Shown here: piece by piece, positions 32,694 to 41,347 of the stretch
How positions within the stretch are numbered: the first letter of the stretch is position 1
Layout: the number at the start of each line of letters is the position of its first letter
NCBI GenBank assembly: GCA_900541685.1
Contig: UQKM01000013.1
Span: 1-64,000, forward strand
Source of the DNA: an uncultured Collinsella sp.
Lineage (GTDB): Bacteria > Actinomycetota > Coriobacteriia > Coriobacteriales > Coriobacteriaceae
Length of the DNA: 64,000 nt
Direction: 5' to 3'
Position numbers and translations under genes: made by a program
Notes under the pieces: model-generated
Told to the model about the DNA's origin: nothing
The model's input: the letters and a program-made list of their open reading frames with translations, nothing else
Databases searched by the model: none

Positions 32694-33609
32694 CTGCCTC
32701 ATCTCCCTTCGTGTAGGAGCTGCGGAGCTTATAGCGCTCCCAAATCACGGGCACGCACAGGGCCACGGCGACGATCGCGGCAGAGAGCAGCTTCATGTCG
32801 TTGGCGTCCATGCCCAGCTGCAGCACGATGGCGCGGATAAGGAAGTACACCACGGAGCCAAAGACGGCGGAGGCAAGACGGACGCTAAACTGCGTCAGAC
32901 CGCCGGGCAGCAGGCGACCGAGCACTTCGCCGATGACGATGGCGGCAAGACCGATAACGATGGCGCCGGTGCCCATGCCAATGTCGGCATACTTCTGGCT
33001 CTGGCAGATGAGCGCACCCGAAAGGCCAATGAGGGCGTTGGAGAGCACGAGGGCGATCATTTTGGTGGTGTTGGTGTTAACGCCCAGGGCGCGGATCATG
33101 TACTCGTTGTTGCCGGTGGCACGCAGTGCCGAGCCGATCTCGGTGCCAAAGAACCAGTACAGGATGGCGACGATGGCCACGGCCAGCACGATGCCGAAGA
33201 TAATGGCAACAGTGGACTGCGGCAGGCCCGTCATGTTGCTGACGGATGAGAAGATAGTGCCCTTGGCAAGGATGGGCGTGTTGGACTTGCCCATGATGCG
33301 CAGGTTGATGGACCACAGACTGATCTGGGTGAGGATTCCGGCGAGGATTGCGGGAATCTCAAAGACGGTGGTCAAAATGCCCGTGACCGCGCCCGCGATG
33401 GCGCCGGCGCACATGCCGGCCAAAACGGCGAGCAGCGGGTCGACGTCGTTATTGACGATGAGCACGGCGCAGACACAGCCGCCGAGGGCAAAGCTGCCGT
33501 CGCAGGTCATATCGGGGATGTCGAGCAGGCGGAACGTGATAAACACGCCAAGCACCATAATGCCCCAGAGGACGCCCTGCGAAACGGCGCCCTGCAATGC
33601 AATGAGCAT
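32686..33609 (-). CDS. ABC transporter permease
   Basis: Integral membrane subunit of 307 residues with about eight to nine hydrophobic helices, related to branched-chain amino-acid type permeases (LivH-like). It begins MLIALQGAVSQGVLWGIMVL. AGGAGG lies eight bases before the ATG. It sits between the substrate-binding and ATPase genes. This single-permease set with an ABC_sub_bind-type receptor matches the TrpXYZ tryptophan importer layout of streptococci; substrate assignment is inference. Confidence 0.86.
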   Translation of the reverse strand: MLIALQGAVSQGVLWGIMVLGVFITFRLLDIPDMTCDGSFALGGCVCAVLIVNNDVDPLLAVLAGMCAGAIAGAVTGILTTVFEIPAILAGILTQISLWSINLRIMGKSNTPILAKGTIFSSVSNMTGLPQSTVAIIFGIVLAVAIVAILYWFFGTEIGSALRATGNNEYMIRALGVNTNTTKMIALVLSNALIGLSGALICQSQKYADIGMGTGAIVIGLAAIVIGEVLGRLLPGGLTQFSVRLASAVFGSVVYFLIRAIVLQLGMDANDMKLLSAAIVAVALCVPVIWERYKLRSSYTKGDEADA

Positions 33610-33713
33610 GCTTCATACCTCCTAGGATAGGGTGGACACGTGATTTTCCATAATAGCGGTACCAATGCATAAAAGAGCTGCGGACGGATGTTTTGTCTCA
33701 TCCGAAACAAGCA

Positions 33714-33742
33714 GGGCGAACGCCGGTCTTTAGCGTTCGCCC
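33714..33742 (-). promoter_or_regulatory. Hairpin between binding-protein and permease genes
   Basis: GGGCGAACGC pairs perfectly with GCGTTCGCCC over a nine-base loop, 71 bases after the binding-protein stop. There is no T-run. Such intercistronic hairpins commonly stabilise the message of the abundant binding protein relative to downstream genes. Confidence 0.6.
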
Positions 33743-33813
33743 CAAGGACTCAGATATTGAATAACGCGGCTGTGGCGCGCGTGCGGGCCCTAGACGCGTT
33801 ACCGCGCATGGCG

Positions 33814-34794
33814 CTACTCGTCCAGAGCGGAAAGGTCGATGCCTAGGGCCTCGGCCATCTCGTCGTTCTTGACGACGACCAGGTCCTTGCTCGAGAGGTG
33901 CTTGATCGGCATATCCTCGGGCTTGGCCTCGCCCTTCAGGATCTTAACGGCCATCTCGCCCGCGGCGTAGCCCAGGTCCTTATAGTTGATGGAGAGGGTG
34001 AACAGGCCGCCGGCCATGCACATACCCTCCTCGCCGGTCACGAAGGGGAGCTTATTCTCCTTGCAGATCTGGCCGACCTGCGAAGCGCCCGCGGCGATGG
34101 TGTTGTCAGTGGGGGAGTACAGCGCGTCGACCTTGCCCACGGCAGACTCGACGACGGACTGAATCTCGTTGGAGCTCGAGACGGTGAAGTCAGTGTACTC
34201 GAGCCCCAGCTTGTCGAGCTCCTTCTTGGCGGCCTTGATCTGGACGTCGGAGTTGGACTCGGCAGTGCAGTAGAGCAGGCCGACCTTTTTAACGTCGGGC
34301 AGGACCTTCTGCATCATCTCGAGCTGCTCGGCGACCGGGGTGAGGTCGGAAGCGCCCGTGACGTTGGTGCCGGGCTTGTCGTTGTCCTGGACCAGGCCGG
34401 AGGCGGCGTAGTCGGTGATGGCACAGCCCACGATGGGGATATCGGCCGTGGCGCCGGCGGCAGCCTGCGCGGCGGGCGTGGCGATGGCATAAATCAGGCT
34501 GACGTTGTCGCCCACAAACTTGTCGGCAATGGACTTACACGTGGACTGGTCGTTCTGGGCGTTCTTCTGGTCGATCTTGACCTTAAGGCCGCTCTCCTTG
34601 ATGGCCTTGACAAAGCCATCGTTGGCGGCGTCGAGTGCGGAGTGCTCGGTGAGCTGCAGAACGCCGATGGTGTAGTCGGAACCGGCGGCAGCAGAGCCGG
34701 AACCAGAGTTGCCGCCGCATCCGGCGAGCGGGGCGAGCGCGAGCAGGCCAGCGGAGACCAGAAGGCTCCTGCGGCTGATGGTGATGTCCTTCAT
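33814..34794 (-). CDS. ABC transporter substrate-binding lipoprotein (TrpX-like)
   Basis: Surface lipoprotein that captures the ligand for the permease and ATPase encoded next. The 326 residues begin MKDITISRRSLLVSAG with a hydrophobic signal and lipobox LAGC. The mature part resembles the ABC_sub_bind family (SDYTIGVLQLTEHSALDAAN, KVGLLYCTAESNSDVQ). The start at 34794 follows GGGGGT; the longer in-frame reading is not signal-like. Members of this family bind aromatic amino acids, which is only a guide here. Confidence 0.86.
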   Translation of the reverse strand: MKDITISRRSLLVSAGLLALAPLAGCGGNSGSGSAAAGSDYTIGVLQLTEHSALDAANDGFVKAIKESGLKVKIDQKNAQNDQSTCKSIADKFVGDNVSLIYAIATPAAQAAAGATADIPIVGCAITDYAASGLVQDNDKPGTNVTGASDLTPVAEQLEMMQKVLPDVKKVGLLYCTAESNSDVQIKAAKKELDKLGLEYTDFTVSSSNEIQSVVESAVGKVDALYSPTDNTIAAGASQVGQICKENKLPFVTGEEGMCMAGGLFTLSINYKDLGYAAGEMAVKILKGEAKPEDMPIKHLSSKDLVVVKNDEMAEALGIDLSALDE

Positions 34795-34954
34795 ATCATT
34801 ACCCCCAGTATAAAAATGGCTGGAAACACTGCACTGGGACAAAGTGCAAGTGGGACTATAGTAGCGCTGATGTCCATTTTTACAACAGCCTGGCGGGTTT
34901 TTTAATACAGAATCGGATGGGCGGTACGGGTAGTCGAATGGGCGGCGGAGGGTC

Positions 34955-35740
34955 TTATGCGGCGGAGGAGGCATCGTCCTCGTCCAGGGCGGCGAAGAGC
35001 TTCTTGCCGTCGAGGAGACGTGTGGTGACGTTTCTCATTCGGCCGATCTCTACGGTACGCAACGTGTCATCGGCGCCTCGCGCGTCATAGACCGTTCCCA
35101 GCAAATACGAGATGCCGTCTCGTTGCTTGATGGCAAAGGGCCGGAGTGTCATCCGTGCCACTTCGACCTCTCCGCGTGCCGTGACACTCGAAATATCAAA
35201 ACTCACCGTGGTTCCGTGGTCGATGGCCTGCTCGATGAGCTCGCAGGCATCGATGCGCTTGACGGGCGTGCGTGTGGCCTTGGTGGATTTGTCGCCTGCG
35301 CTTGGAGCAGGCTCGGGTGCATCGAGGTAGCCGCGAACGTCGGCACTCGCCATGGCGACCAGGTGCTGCGCCATGCTCTTTCGAATGGCGATGGGCGTGG
35401 AGCGGTTGCGCATGACCATGCCGTGGAGCCGGATGATCTCTTCGTCGGTGAGCGGACGGGTCAAGAGTCGATAGCCCACGCCGCGCTTGTACTCAATTTC
35501 GTATCCGGCATGGCGAAGTGCGGAGATGGCGGTGTAGATGCTGCGCCGCGCCGCCGAGATGGGCATGCGGGCGGGGTCGTCGGGATGGGCGAGGCGCCGG
35601 ATCAACTCATCGGAAAGCATGGCCTTGTCCTCGCCGGTGTTTTCGCTTAATAGTTGCAGGATGCGAACGGCGCGATAGGCTGCCATCGAGGCGGCGCCCC
35701 TCGTCGTAGTCTCGTAAGTTTCAACAGCGGTTTCGGTCAT
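34955..35740 (-). CDS. HTH regulator with WYL-like C-terminal domain
   Basis: Probable transcription regulator of 261 residues. An N-terminal winged-helix region (AAYRAVRILQLLSE through RRSIYTAISALRHAGYEIEY) is followed by a domain resembling WYL proteins, where a ligand or nucleic acid may bind (AIKQRDGISYLLGTVYDARG). The start at 35740 (MTETAV) is ten bases after AAAGGA; a GTG three codons earlier would be too close. It lies upstream of, and in the same direction as, the TrpX-like transporter, which it may control. Confidence 0.65.
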   Translation of the reverse strand: MTETAVETYETTTRGAASMAAYRAVRILQLLSENTGEDKAMLSDELIRRLAHPDDPARMPISAARRSIYTAISALRHAGYEIEYKRGVGYRLLTRPLTDEEIIRLHGMVMRNRSTPIAIRKSMAQHLVAMASADVRGYLDAPEPAPSAGDKSTKATRTPVKRIDACELIEQAIDHGTTVSFDISSVTARGEVEVARMTLRPFAIKQRDGISYLLGTVYDARGADDTLRTVEIGRMRNVTTRLLDGKKLFAALDEDDASSAA

Positions 35741-35915
35741 GGCGCCCACGTCCTTTCCGTTTTGGGTGGCGACGGTATGGAGCCTAGGACGCGGGGCTTT
35801 CCCAGGGGTGCAGGACGCCCTGGGCGGTCGGTAGCCGTCGGCAAGCGGCGGGTCGAGTTTTCAACAGCCCTGCCCAACTGACCAAAAACTTGCCAAAAGA
35901 TTGACGGATGCTGTT

Positions 35916-35949
35916 GAAAAAAGCGCCCCTCGGCTTGCCGAGAGGCGCT
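35916..35949 (-). terminator. Terminator of asnS
   Basis: AGCGCCCCTCGGC pairs with GCCGAGAGGCGCT with one mismatch; on the minus strand six T residues follow. It lies 40 bases after the asnS stop. Confidence 0.88.
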
Positions 35950-35989
35950 GGCGTGATGCGCTGGAACGTGTTTGGTGGCGCTGTGGCGA

Positions 35990-37393
35990 TTAGAAGTCGG
36001 CGTTGCCCACGGTGCGCGGGTGCGGCAGGACGTCGCGGATATTGCCCACGCCGGTCAGATACATGACCAAGCGCTCGAAGCCCAGACCGTAGCCGGCGTG
36101 CTTGCAGGAACCGTAGCGGCGCAGGTCAAGGTAGTACTTGTACTGCTCGGGATTCATGCCCAGGTCCTTGATGCGGGCCTCGAGCAGATCCAGGCGCTCC
36201 TCGCGCTGGGAGCCGCCGATAATCTCGCCGATACCCGGCACCAGGCAGTCGGCGGCGGCGACGGTCTTGCCGTCCTCGTTCATGCGCATGTAGAACGCCT
36301 TGATCTCGGCCGGGTAGTCGGTTACGAAGGTCGGGCGCTTAAAGTGCTCCTCGGTCAGGAAACGCTCGTGCTCGGTTTGCAGGTCGATGCCCCAGCTCAC
36401 GGGATAGTCAAACTTGTGACCGGCGGCGACGGCCTGCTCCAGGATTTCGACGGCCTCGGTATAGGTGACGCGGGCAAAGTCGGAGTTTGCCACGTGGTCC
36501 AGACGCTCGAGCAGACCCTTGTCCACAAACTTGTTGAGCATATTGAGCTCGTCGGGGCAGGTGGCCATAACGTCCTTAAGGACGTACTTGAGCATGGCCT
36601 CGGCGTTATCCATGTAGTCGTTAAGGTCGGCAAAGGCCATCTCGGGCTCGATCATCCAAAACTCGGCGGCGTGGCGCGTGGTGTTGGAGTTTTCGGCGCG
36701 GAAGGTGGGGCCAAAGGTGTACACGTCGCCAAAGGCCATGGCAAAGTTCTCGGCATTGAGCTGGCCGGACACGGTAAGGCTCGCGTGCTTGCCAAAGAAG
36801 TCCTGGCTCCAGTCGACCTCGCCGGACTCGGTGAGGGGCGGATTTTTGGGGTCGAGCGTGGTCACGCGGAACATCTCGCCGGCGCCCTCGCAGTCACTCG
36901 TGGTGATGATGGGGGTGTTGACGTAGACAAAGCCCTGCTCCTGGAAGAAGCGGTGGATGGCGGCAGCCGCGACAGAACGGATGCGGAACATGGCGCGGAA
37001 CAGGTTGGTGCGCGGGCGCAGGTGCTGCTGGGTGCGCAGGAACTCGACGGTTGCGCGCTTCTTCTGCAGCGGGTAATCCGGGGCGCTGACGCCCTCGACC
37101 TCAATGGAGGTGGCAGAAAGCTCGAAAGGCTGGGGCGCATCGGGGGTCAGCTTGACGGTGCCGGTGCAAATGAGTGCGGCCGAGACGTTTTGATGGGCGA
37201 TCTCGTCGTAGTTGTCGAGTGCCTCGCGGTTCATGACGACCTGCAGGTCGCGGAAGCAGCTGCCGTCGTTGAGCGTAACAAAGCCAAAGTTCTTCATGTC
37301 GCGGATGGACTTGACCCAGCCGGCGACGGTGACGGTCTGGCCGCCAAGCGACTCGGCATCGGCGTAAAGCTGCGCGTTTTTGGTGCGGTTCAC
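35990..37393 (-). CDS. asnS: Asparaginyl-tRNA synthetase
   Basis: Class II synthetase charging tRNA-Asn, 467 residues. The N-terminal OB-fold anticodon-binding domain (VTVAGWVKSIRDMKNFGFV) is followed by the catalytic core with FRVTTLDP, GDVYTFGPTFRAENSNT (motif 2) and YGLGFERLVMYLTG (motif 3). The GTG at 37393 is the best start because GGAGG lies five bases before it. An ATG four codons upstream contains that very GGAGG as coding sequence, and a still longer reading has no site. Confidence 0.94.
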   Translation of the reverse strand: MNRTKNAQLYADAESLGGQTVTVAGWVKSIRDMKNFGFVTLNDGSCFRDLQVVMNREALDNYDEIAHQNVSAALICTGTVKLTPDAPQPFELSATSIEVEGVSAPDYPLQKKRATVEFLRTQQHLRPRTNLFRAMFRIRSVAAAAIHRFFQEQGFVYVNTPIITTSDCEGAGEMFRVTTLDPKNPPLTESGEVDWSQDFFGKHASLTVSGQLNAENFAMAFGDVYTFGPTFRAENSNTTRHAAEFWMIEPEMAFADLNDYMDNAEAMLKYVLKDVMATCPDELNMLNKFVDKGLLERLDHVANSDFARVTYTEAVEILEQAVAAGHKFDYPVSWGIDLQTEHERFLTEEHFKRPTFVTDYPAEIKAFYMRMNEDGKTVAAADCLVPGIGEIIGGSQREERLDLLEARIKDLGMNPEQYKYYLDLRRYGSCKHAGYGLGFERLVMYLTGVGNIRDVLPHPRTVGNADF

Positions 37394-37502
37394 GTATCCT
37401 CCCATAACGGTTGAATGATAGTTATCCATACAGTTCGATATTCTAGCAGCTCGGCTCATTTGGGCTATACGGATAAGGCATTGGCGGGATGGTTTTTCAA
37501 AC

Positions 37503-37537
37503 GAAAAGCGCCTGCGGCCAAATGGTCGCGGGCGCTT
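37503..37537 (-). terminator. Terminator of the EIIA gene
   Basis: AAGCGCCTGCGGCC pairs with GGTCGCGGGCGCTT with mismatches in the middle; on the minus strand TTTTCG follows. It lies about 40 bases after the EIIA stop. Confidence 0.75.
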
Positions 37538-37574
37538 GACGAGGTGCCTTTTGGCTGTGTGGCGCGGGGCCTGG

Positions 37575-38138
37575 CTACTTGGTCTTGGCTACCAGCAGCG
37601 GGTCGCCCAGCTTGACGAGCGGGTTGCCGCCGATAAGCGTGCCGGACTCGCCGACATGGTCGATGCTCTTAAGACGATCGAGCTCGGAGACGATGACGGT
37701 CACGATGTCCTCGTGACCGGCGGCCTTGATGGCCTCGCGGTCGAAACTGATGAGCGGCTGGCCTGCCTTGACCGTGTCACCCATCTCGACAAAGCGGGCA
37801 AAACCTTTGCCGTTCATTTCCACGGTGCCCAGGCCAACATGGATGAACACGCGAAGACCGTCCTCGGTGATCATGCCGATGGAGTGGTTGGTGACGGTGG
37901 TGGCGCCGATGCGGCCGTTGGCGGGCGCATAGATGGTGCCGGTAATGGGCTCGATGCCGTAGCCCTGACCGAGCATACCCGAGGCGATGGTCTCATCGGG
38001 AACCTCATCGAGGTTGACGAGCACGCCGTTGACGGGGGCGTAGATGACGCCTTCGCGGGTGGCGAAGCTTGCTGCGGGCGGAACGGATGCCTCGCCCGTC
38101 GAGGTGAAGGTGGACTTAAGCGAATCGAGCAGACCCAT
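37575..38138 (-). CDS. PTS glucose-type EIIA protein
   Basis: Soluble phosphocarrier that receives phosphate from HPr and passes it to EIIB domains. The 187 residues contain ITGTIYAPANGRIG, TNHSIGM and the active-site region VFIHVGLGTVEMNGKGF. The start at 38138 (MGLLDSL) follows GGAGG; the longer reading lacks a site. It stands alone with its own terminator. Both EII permeases in this window lack EIIA, so this protein may serve several of them, as Crr does in enteric bacteria. Confidence 0.88.
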   Translation of the reverse strand: MGLLDSLKSTFTSTGEASVPPAASFATREGVIYAPVNGVLVNLDEVPDETIASGMLGQGYGIEPITGTIYAPANGRIGATTVTNHSIGMITEDGLRVFIHVGLGTVEMNGKGFARFVEMGDTVKAGQPLISFDREAIKAAGHEDIVTVIVSELDRLKSIDHVGESGTLIGGNPLVKLGDPLLVAKTK

Positions 38139-38381
38139 AGTTGCCTCCAACTTAAATAGGCGCATATCGCGCGCTTGGTTTGCCGGAAACGTTTCATATG
38201 TGTTTCGCGGCTTGGTCAACGCCCCTATTTTACGCTGCTCAACGATACCTCTGAACTGGGATTATGTGATATATCAGTTGAAGGGAAACTTATTGCTGGA
38301 GTGTTTCTTCGCCACGGGCTCAAGTGGGGTACGCTTAGACGCGAAAAACAAGGGCGCATAATCTGCGCGAAGGGAGCACAT

Positions 38382-39284
38382 ATGATTGTCGAGAACCATG
38401 CGCTGTGGGGCGAGGAGCCGACCGAGGAGTATCCGGCGACGTTTACGTATTTGGGTGCCGAGCCGCTGCCCGATAAGCCGAATGGCCGCCGCCCTGCCGT
38501 GATTATCTGCGGCGGAGGTGCGTTTACGCATATCGCTCCGCATGAGCAGGATCCCGTGGCGTTTGCGTTTTTGGACCGCGGCTACCAGGCCTTTGTGCTC
38601 AACTATGTGACAAGTGGCACGGGCGACGTGAGCTTTCCTCACCCGCAGGCAGACCTTGCCAAGATGGTCGCCACGGTTCGCGCCAACGCCGACGAGTGGC
38701 ATGTCGATCCCAAGCGCGTGTGCGTCGTGGGCTTCTCGGCAGGCGGCATGATCTGCGCTTCGCTGGCAACGCAATGGAAGACTGGTCCCTTCGCGGCGCT
38801 TGCCGGGTCGCGTCCGGACGACATTCGTCCCGATGCCGTGGTGCTGGGCTATCCGCTGCTCGACTTTGCCTATGTGCGCGACATGCAGACGCGCGACCCG
38901 CGCATCGACCTGCGCGTTCCCAAGACGGGTGGCAAGACGGGGCGCGATTTGCTCAACGACTATCTGTCGATGGTGACGGGCGGTGAGGCGACCGACGAGC
39001 ACCTGGCCGACATCTGCCCCACCACGCATGTTTCGCGTCAGATGCCGCCGACCTTTGTGTGGGGCGTGTCCGACGACAAGACGGCGCCGATCGCGCAGGT
39101 CTATCCGTTTGCGCAGCGCATGGCCGAGGAGGGCGTCGCTTGCGAGATGCACGTCTTTGACCAAGGTGGTCACGGGCTTTCGCTCGGCAACGCCAACACC
39201 GCGGTCGATAACGAGGACAAGCAGGTGGCGGTCCGTCCTTGGATCCGCCTGGCCTTCCGTTTCCTGGAGCGCCACGGCTTCTAG
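38382..39284 (+). CDS. Alpha/beta hydrolase, esterase/lipase (BD-FAE type)
   Basis: Cytoplasmic carboxyl-ester hydrolase of 300 residues, no signal peptide. The oxyanion segment ICGGGAFTH, the nucleophile elbow GFSAGG and the terminal acid/His region (GVSDDKTAP, DQGGHGLS) place it with acetyl-esterase or xylan-esterase-like enzymes. AAGGGAG precedes the ATG by six bases. It is monocistronic and followed by a very long terminator-like stem. The natural ester is unknown. Confidence 0.85.
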   Translation: MIVENHALWGEEPTEEYPATFTYLGAEPLPDKPNGRRPAVIICGGGAFTHIAPHEQDPVAFAFLDRGYQAFVLNYVTSGTGDVSFPHPQADLAKMVATVRANADEWHVDPKRVCVVGFSAGGMICASLATQWKTGPFAALAGSRPDDIRPDAVVLGYPLLDFAYVRDMQTRDPRIDLRVPKTGGKTGRDLLNDYLSMVTGGEATDEHLADICPTTHVSRQMPPTFVWGVSDDKTAPIAQVYPFAQRMAEEGVACEMHVFDQGGHGLSLGNANTAVDNEDKQVAVRPWIRLAFRFLERHGF

Positions 39285-39327
39285 TTACGCGGTTTTACCA
39301 AACCGCGTAACAGCTCGACGCTGCAAA

Positions 39328-39425
39328 CCCGCCAGAGCGGCAATCTGCCTTTCAACTGCGGCGGCATGACCAGAAAGTCAATGCCGCCTCGCTTCGCGTC
39401 ACCTTGCTCGCTCTGGCGGGCTTTT
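39328..39425 (+). terminator. Long two-level hairpin after the esterase gene
   Basis: Outer arms CCCGCCAGAGCG (39328-39339) and CGCTCTGGCGGG (39409-39420) pair perfectly and are followed by CTTTTG. Inner GGCGGCAT and ATGCCGCC also pair. A separate stem GTTACGCGGTTT/AAACCGCGTAAC lies at 39284-39311. This is much larger than a normal terminator. Confidence 0.7.
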
Positions 39426-39427
39426 GC

Positions 39428-39485
39428 TGTCGGCGTCAAAATATCGGTGTTGTCTTGGCTGCCAAAAGAATGACCCCTCGGGGAC
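39428..39485. repeat. Intergenic repeat family D, copy 2
   Basis: TGTCGGCGTCAAAATATCGG and onward matches 33-85 at most positions. The trailing GGGGACGGAGGAA also occurs at 43050. It directly follows a terminator, as family E copy 1 does, with the shared junction GGGCTTTTGCTGT. Confidence 0.45.
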
Positions 39486-39556
39486 GGAGGAAAACGGATC
39501 AGTTTGGGCGGTGCTGGCGCCAAGGTTTAAGACCGACGTTGTCCCTTGTTGCTTTC

Positions 39557-40207
39557 CTACCAGACAGTGAACTGGGCGTTTTCCGTGTTCCAATGGACAT
39601 CGCGAACGTAGTCGCGCACGCCCGTCGCATCTCGTGCTTCGAACAACTCAAGAATATGAGCATGTTCGTTGTTGGCTTTATTGAGCAGCTTACACGCCGT
39701 CTCCTGGTCAACAGTCTCGTAATCGCGCTTGATAAAGCAACGCTCGAGCTGCGAGATCATATCGCGCAGACGGTCGTTGCCACAGCGGTTGAAGTACGTA
39801 AGGTGAAAGTCTCGCTGAATGTCGTCATACTTACGGATGAGACCGCCTTGGATCGCGAGGTCCATGGAGCCGACGAGAAATTTCAGCTGCGTAATATCGT
39901 CGTCAGTTAGATTCGGACAGGCGAGATATGCGGCCTGCCCGTCGAGCGGCCCCATAATCTCAAAGACTTCAACGGCGTTTTGCTGATCGAACCCACGGAC
40001 GCGGAATCCGCGGCGGGGGAGATTGTCCAGGTAGCCATCGCTTGCCAGCTGGATGAGCGCCTCGCGGACCGGCGTGCGCGACACGCCCATGGCATCGCAG
40101 ATCGCTTGCTCGCTCAGCCGGTCGCCGGCGGACAACTCGCCGGCGTCAATACGGCTCGAAATATAGTCGTATACGTGGTCCTTCAGGGGCCTTCTGAGCG
40201 TTTCCAT
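39557..40207 (-). CDS. GntR family transcriptional regulator (FCD domain)
   Basis: Repressor-like regulator of 216 residues. The winged helix shows LSEQAICDAMGVSRTPVREA, followed by an all-helical FCD ligand domain with the expected metal-binding histidines (RDFHLTYF, NEHAHI). It is divergent from the DDAH-antiporter genes, and a perfect 17-base palindrome lies in the intergenic region (40355-40371). It probably represses that module; the inducing ligand may be an amino acid or its breakdown product. Confidence 0.88.
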   Translation of the reverse strand: METLRRPLKDHVYDYISSRIDAGELSAGDRLSEQAICDAMGVSRTPVREALIQLASDGYLDNLPRRGFRVRGFDQQNAVEVFEIMGPLDGQAAYLACPNLTDDDITQLKFLVGSMDLAIQGGLIRKYDDIQRDFHLTYFNRCGNDRLRDMISQLERCFIKRDYETVDQETACKLLNKANNEHAHILELFEARDATGVRDYVRDVHWNTENAQFTVW

Positions 40208-40354
40208 GAGCTTGTGTTCCTTAACGGTATATTTCTAAAATTAAATACGTTTCGCTTGAATAGCTCAGTCGAATTATAGAACGACCAGCTAAATCGTGCT
40301 ACTTTGCGCCGATAAGCAGGAATACGCTTACCGAGGATTATCTACCGTTCGGGA

Positions 40355-40371
40355 TTGTATACAATATACAA
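40355..40371. promoter_or_regulatory. Perfect palindromic operator for the FCD regulator
   Basis: TTGTATA-CAA-TATACAA is a perfect inverted repeat in the AT-rich gap between gntR and the DDAH gene, about 90 bases before the DDAH start. TTGTATAC-type half sites are common for FadR/FCD regulators. A hairpin (GCGGAC...GTCCGC, 40412-40431) follows in the leader. Confidence 0.75.
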
Positions 40372-40461
40372 AACAGCAAAGACACCCTAAGATAAAGCCA
40401 TCGGAAGGAAGGCGGACGCAAGGAAGTCCGCTCAGTACTATGAGATCCAAGGAGGATCATC

Positions 40462-41238
40462 ATGACCAAGTTCAGCCACGTCATCATCCGCCGCCCCGGC
40501 AAGTCCCTGAGCAATGGCATCACGAGTGCCCCCGAGCTTGGCCAGCCCATCTACGAGCGCGCCATCGAGGAGCACTACGATTACGAGCATGCGCTCGAGC
40601 AGTGCGGCGTTGACGTGTCGGTACTGCCGGCACTCGAGCAGTATCCCGACAGCTGCTTCGTCGAAGATCCGGCCGTTATCACTCGCTGCGGCGCCATCAT
40701 TACCAACCCCGGCGCCGACAGCCGCAACGGCGAGAAGGACGAGATCGAGCCGGCCGTCCGTCGCTTCTTTGACGACGAGCATGTCAAGCACATCGTTTCT
40801 CCGGGCACGCTCGACGGCGGCGACGTCATGATGGTCGGCGACCATTTCTACGTCGGTCGCTCCGCTCGTACCAACGAAGAGGGTATCCGCCAGTTCTGCG
40901 AGATTCTTGAAGGCTGGGGCCTCGAGGGCTCCGAGGTTCCGCTGGAGGAGGTCCTGCACCTCAAGACGGGCGTCAACTACATCGAGGACAACAACATGCT
41001 CGTCTCCGGTGAGTTCATCGATAAGCCCGACTTTGCCCAGTACAACAAGATCGTCGTGCCCGAGGACGAGGCTTACGGCGCCAACTGCATCTGGGTCAAC
41101 GGTACGGTCATCGTTGCCGAGGGCTATCCGACCGTGCTCAAGGCCGTGCAGGATCTGGGCTACAAGACGCTCGTCGTCGATACCTCCGAGTATCGCAAGG
41201 TCGACGGCGGCCTTTCTTGCCTGTCGCTGCGCTTCTAA
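40462..41238 (+). CDS. Dimethylarginine dimethylaminohydrolase-like amidinotransferase-fold enzyme
   Basis: Member of the arginine deiminase/DDAH superfamily, 258 residues. DDAH hydrolyses methylarginines to citrulline and an amine. Visible elements are SCFVEDPAV, GTLDGGDVM, HLKTGVNYIEDNN and the catalytic Cys253 in LSCLSLRF. AAGGAGG precedes the ATG. A permease of the arginine/ornithine antiporter style follows, suggesting uptake and hydrolysis of arginine, a methylarginine or a related guanidino compound. Whether the substrate is methylated cannot be told from sequence. Confidence 0.82.
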   Translation: MTKFSHVIIRRPGKSLSNGITSAPELGQPIYERAIEEHYDYEHALEQCGVDVSVLPALEQYPDSCFVEDPAVITRCGAIITNPGADSRNGEKDEIEPAVRRFFDDEHVKHIVSPGTLDGGDVMMVGDHFYVGRSARTNEEGIRQFCEILEGWGLEGSEVPLEEVLHLKTGVNYIEDNNMLVSGEFIDKPDFAQYNKIVVPEDEAYGANCIWVNGTVIVAEGYPTVLKAVQDLGYKTLVVDTSEYRKVDGGLSCLSLRF

Positions 41239-41273
41239 CGCGATAGCTGCAACAGCCTGATGATCGCTTGACC

Positions 41274-41312
41274 GATGGCCCGGCACCCGATTCGGGGCGT
41301 CCGGGCCATCTT
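41274..41312 (+). terminator. Hairpin between DDAH and permease genes
   Basis: ATGGCCCGG pairs with CCGGGCCAT over a 17-base loop, followed by CTTTCGTT. The weak T-run suggests partial termination, giving more DDAH than permease message. Confidence 0.55.
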
Positions 41313-41347
41313 TCGTTCGATCACATGATGAAGGGGGTGCACATACA

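Noticed and set aside
31644..32840. 398-codon plus-strand frame across the ABC ATPase
   Set aside because: It is antisense to a clear ATPase gene and starts in a repeat region; its sequence is low in expected protein features.
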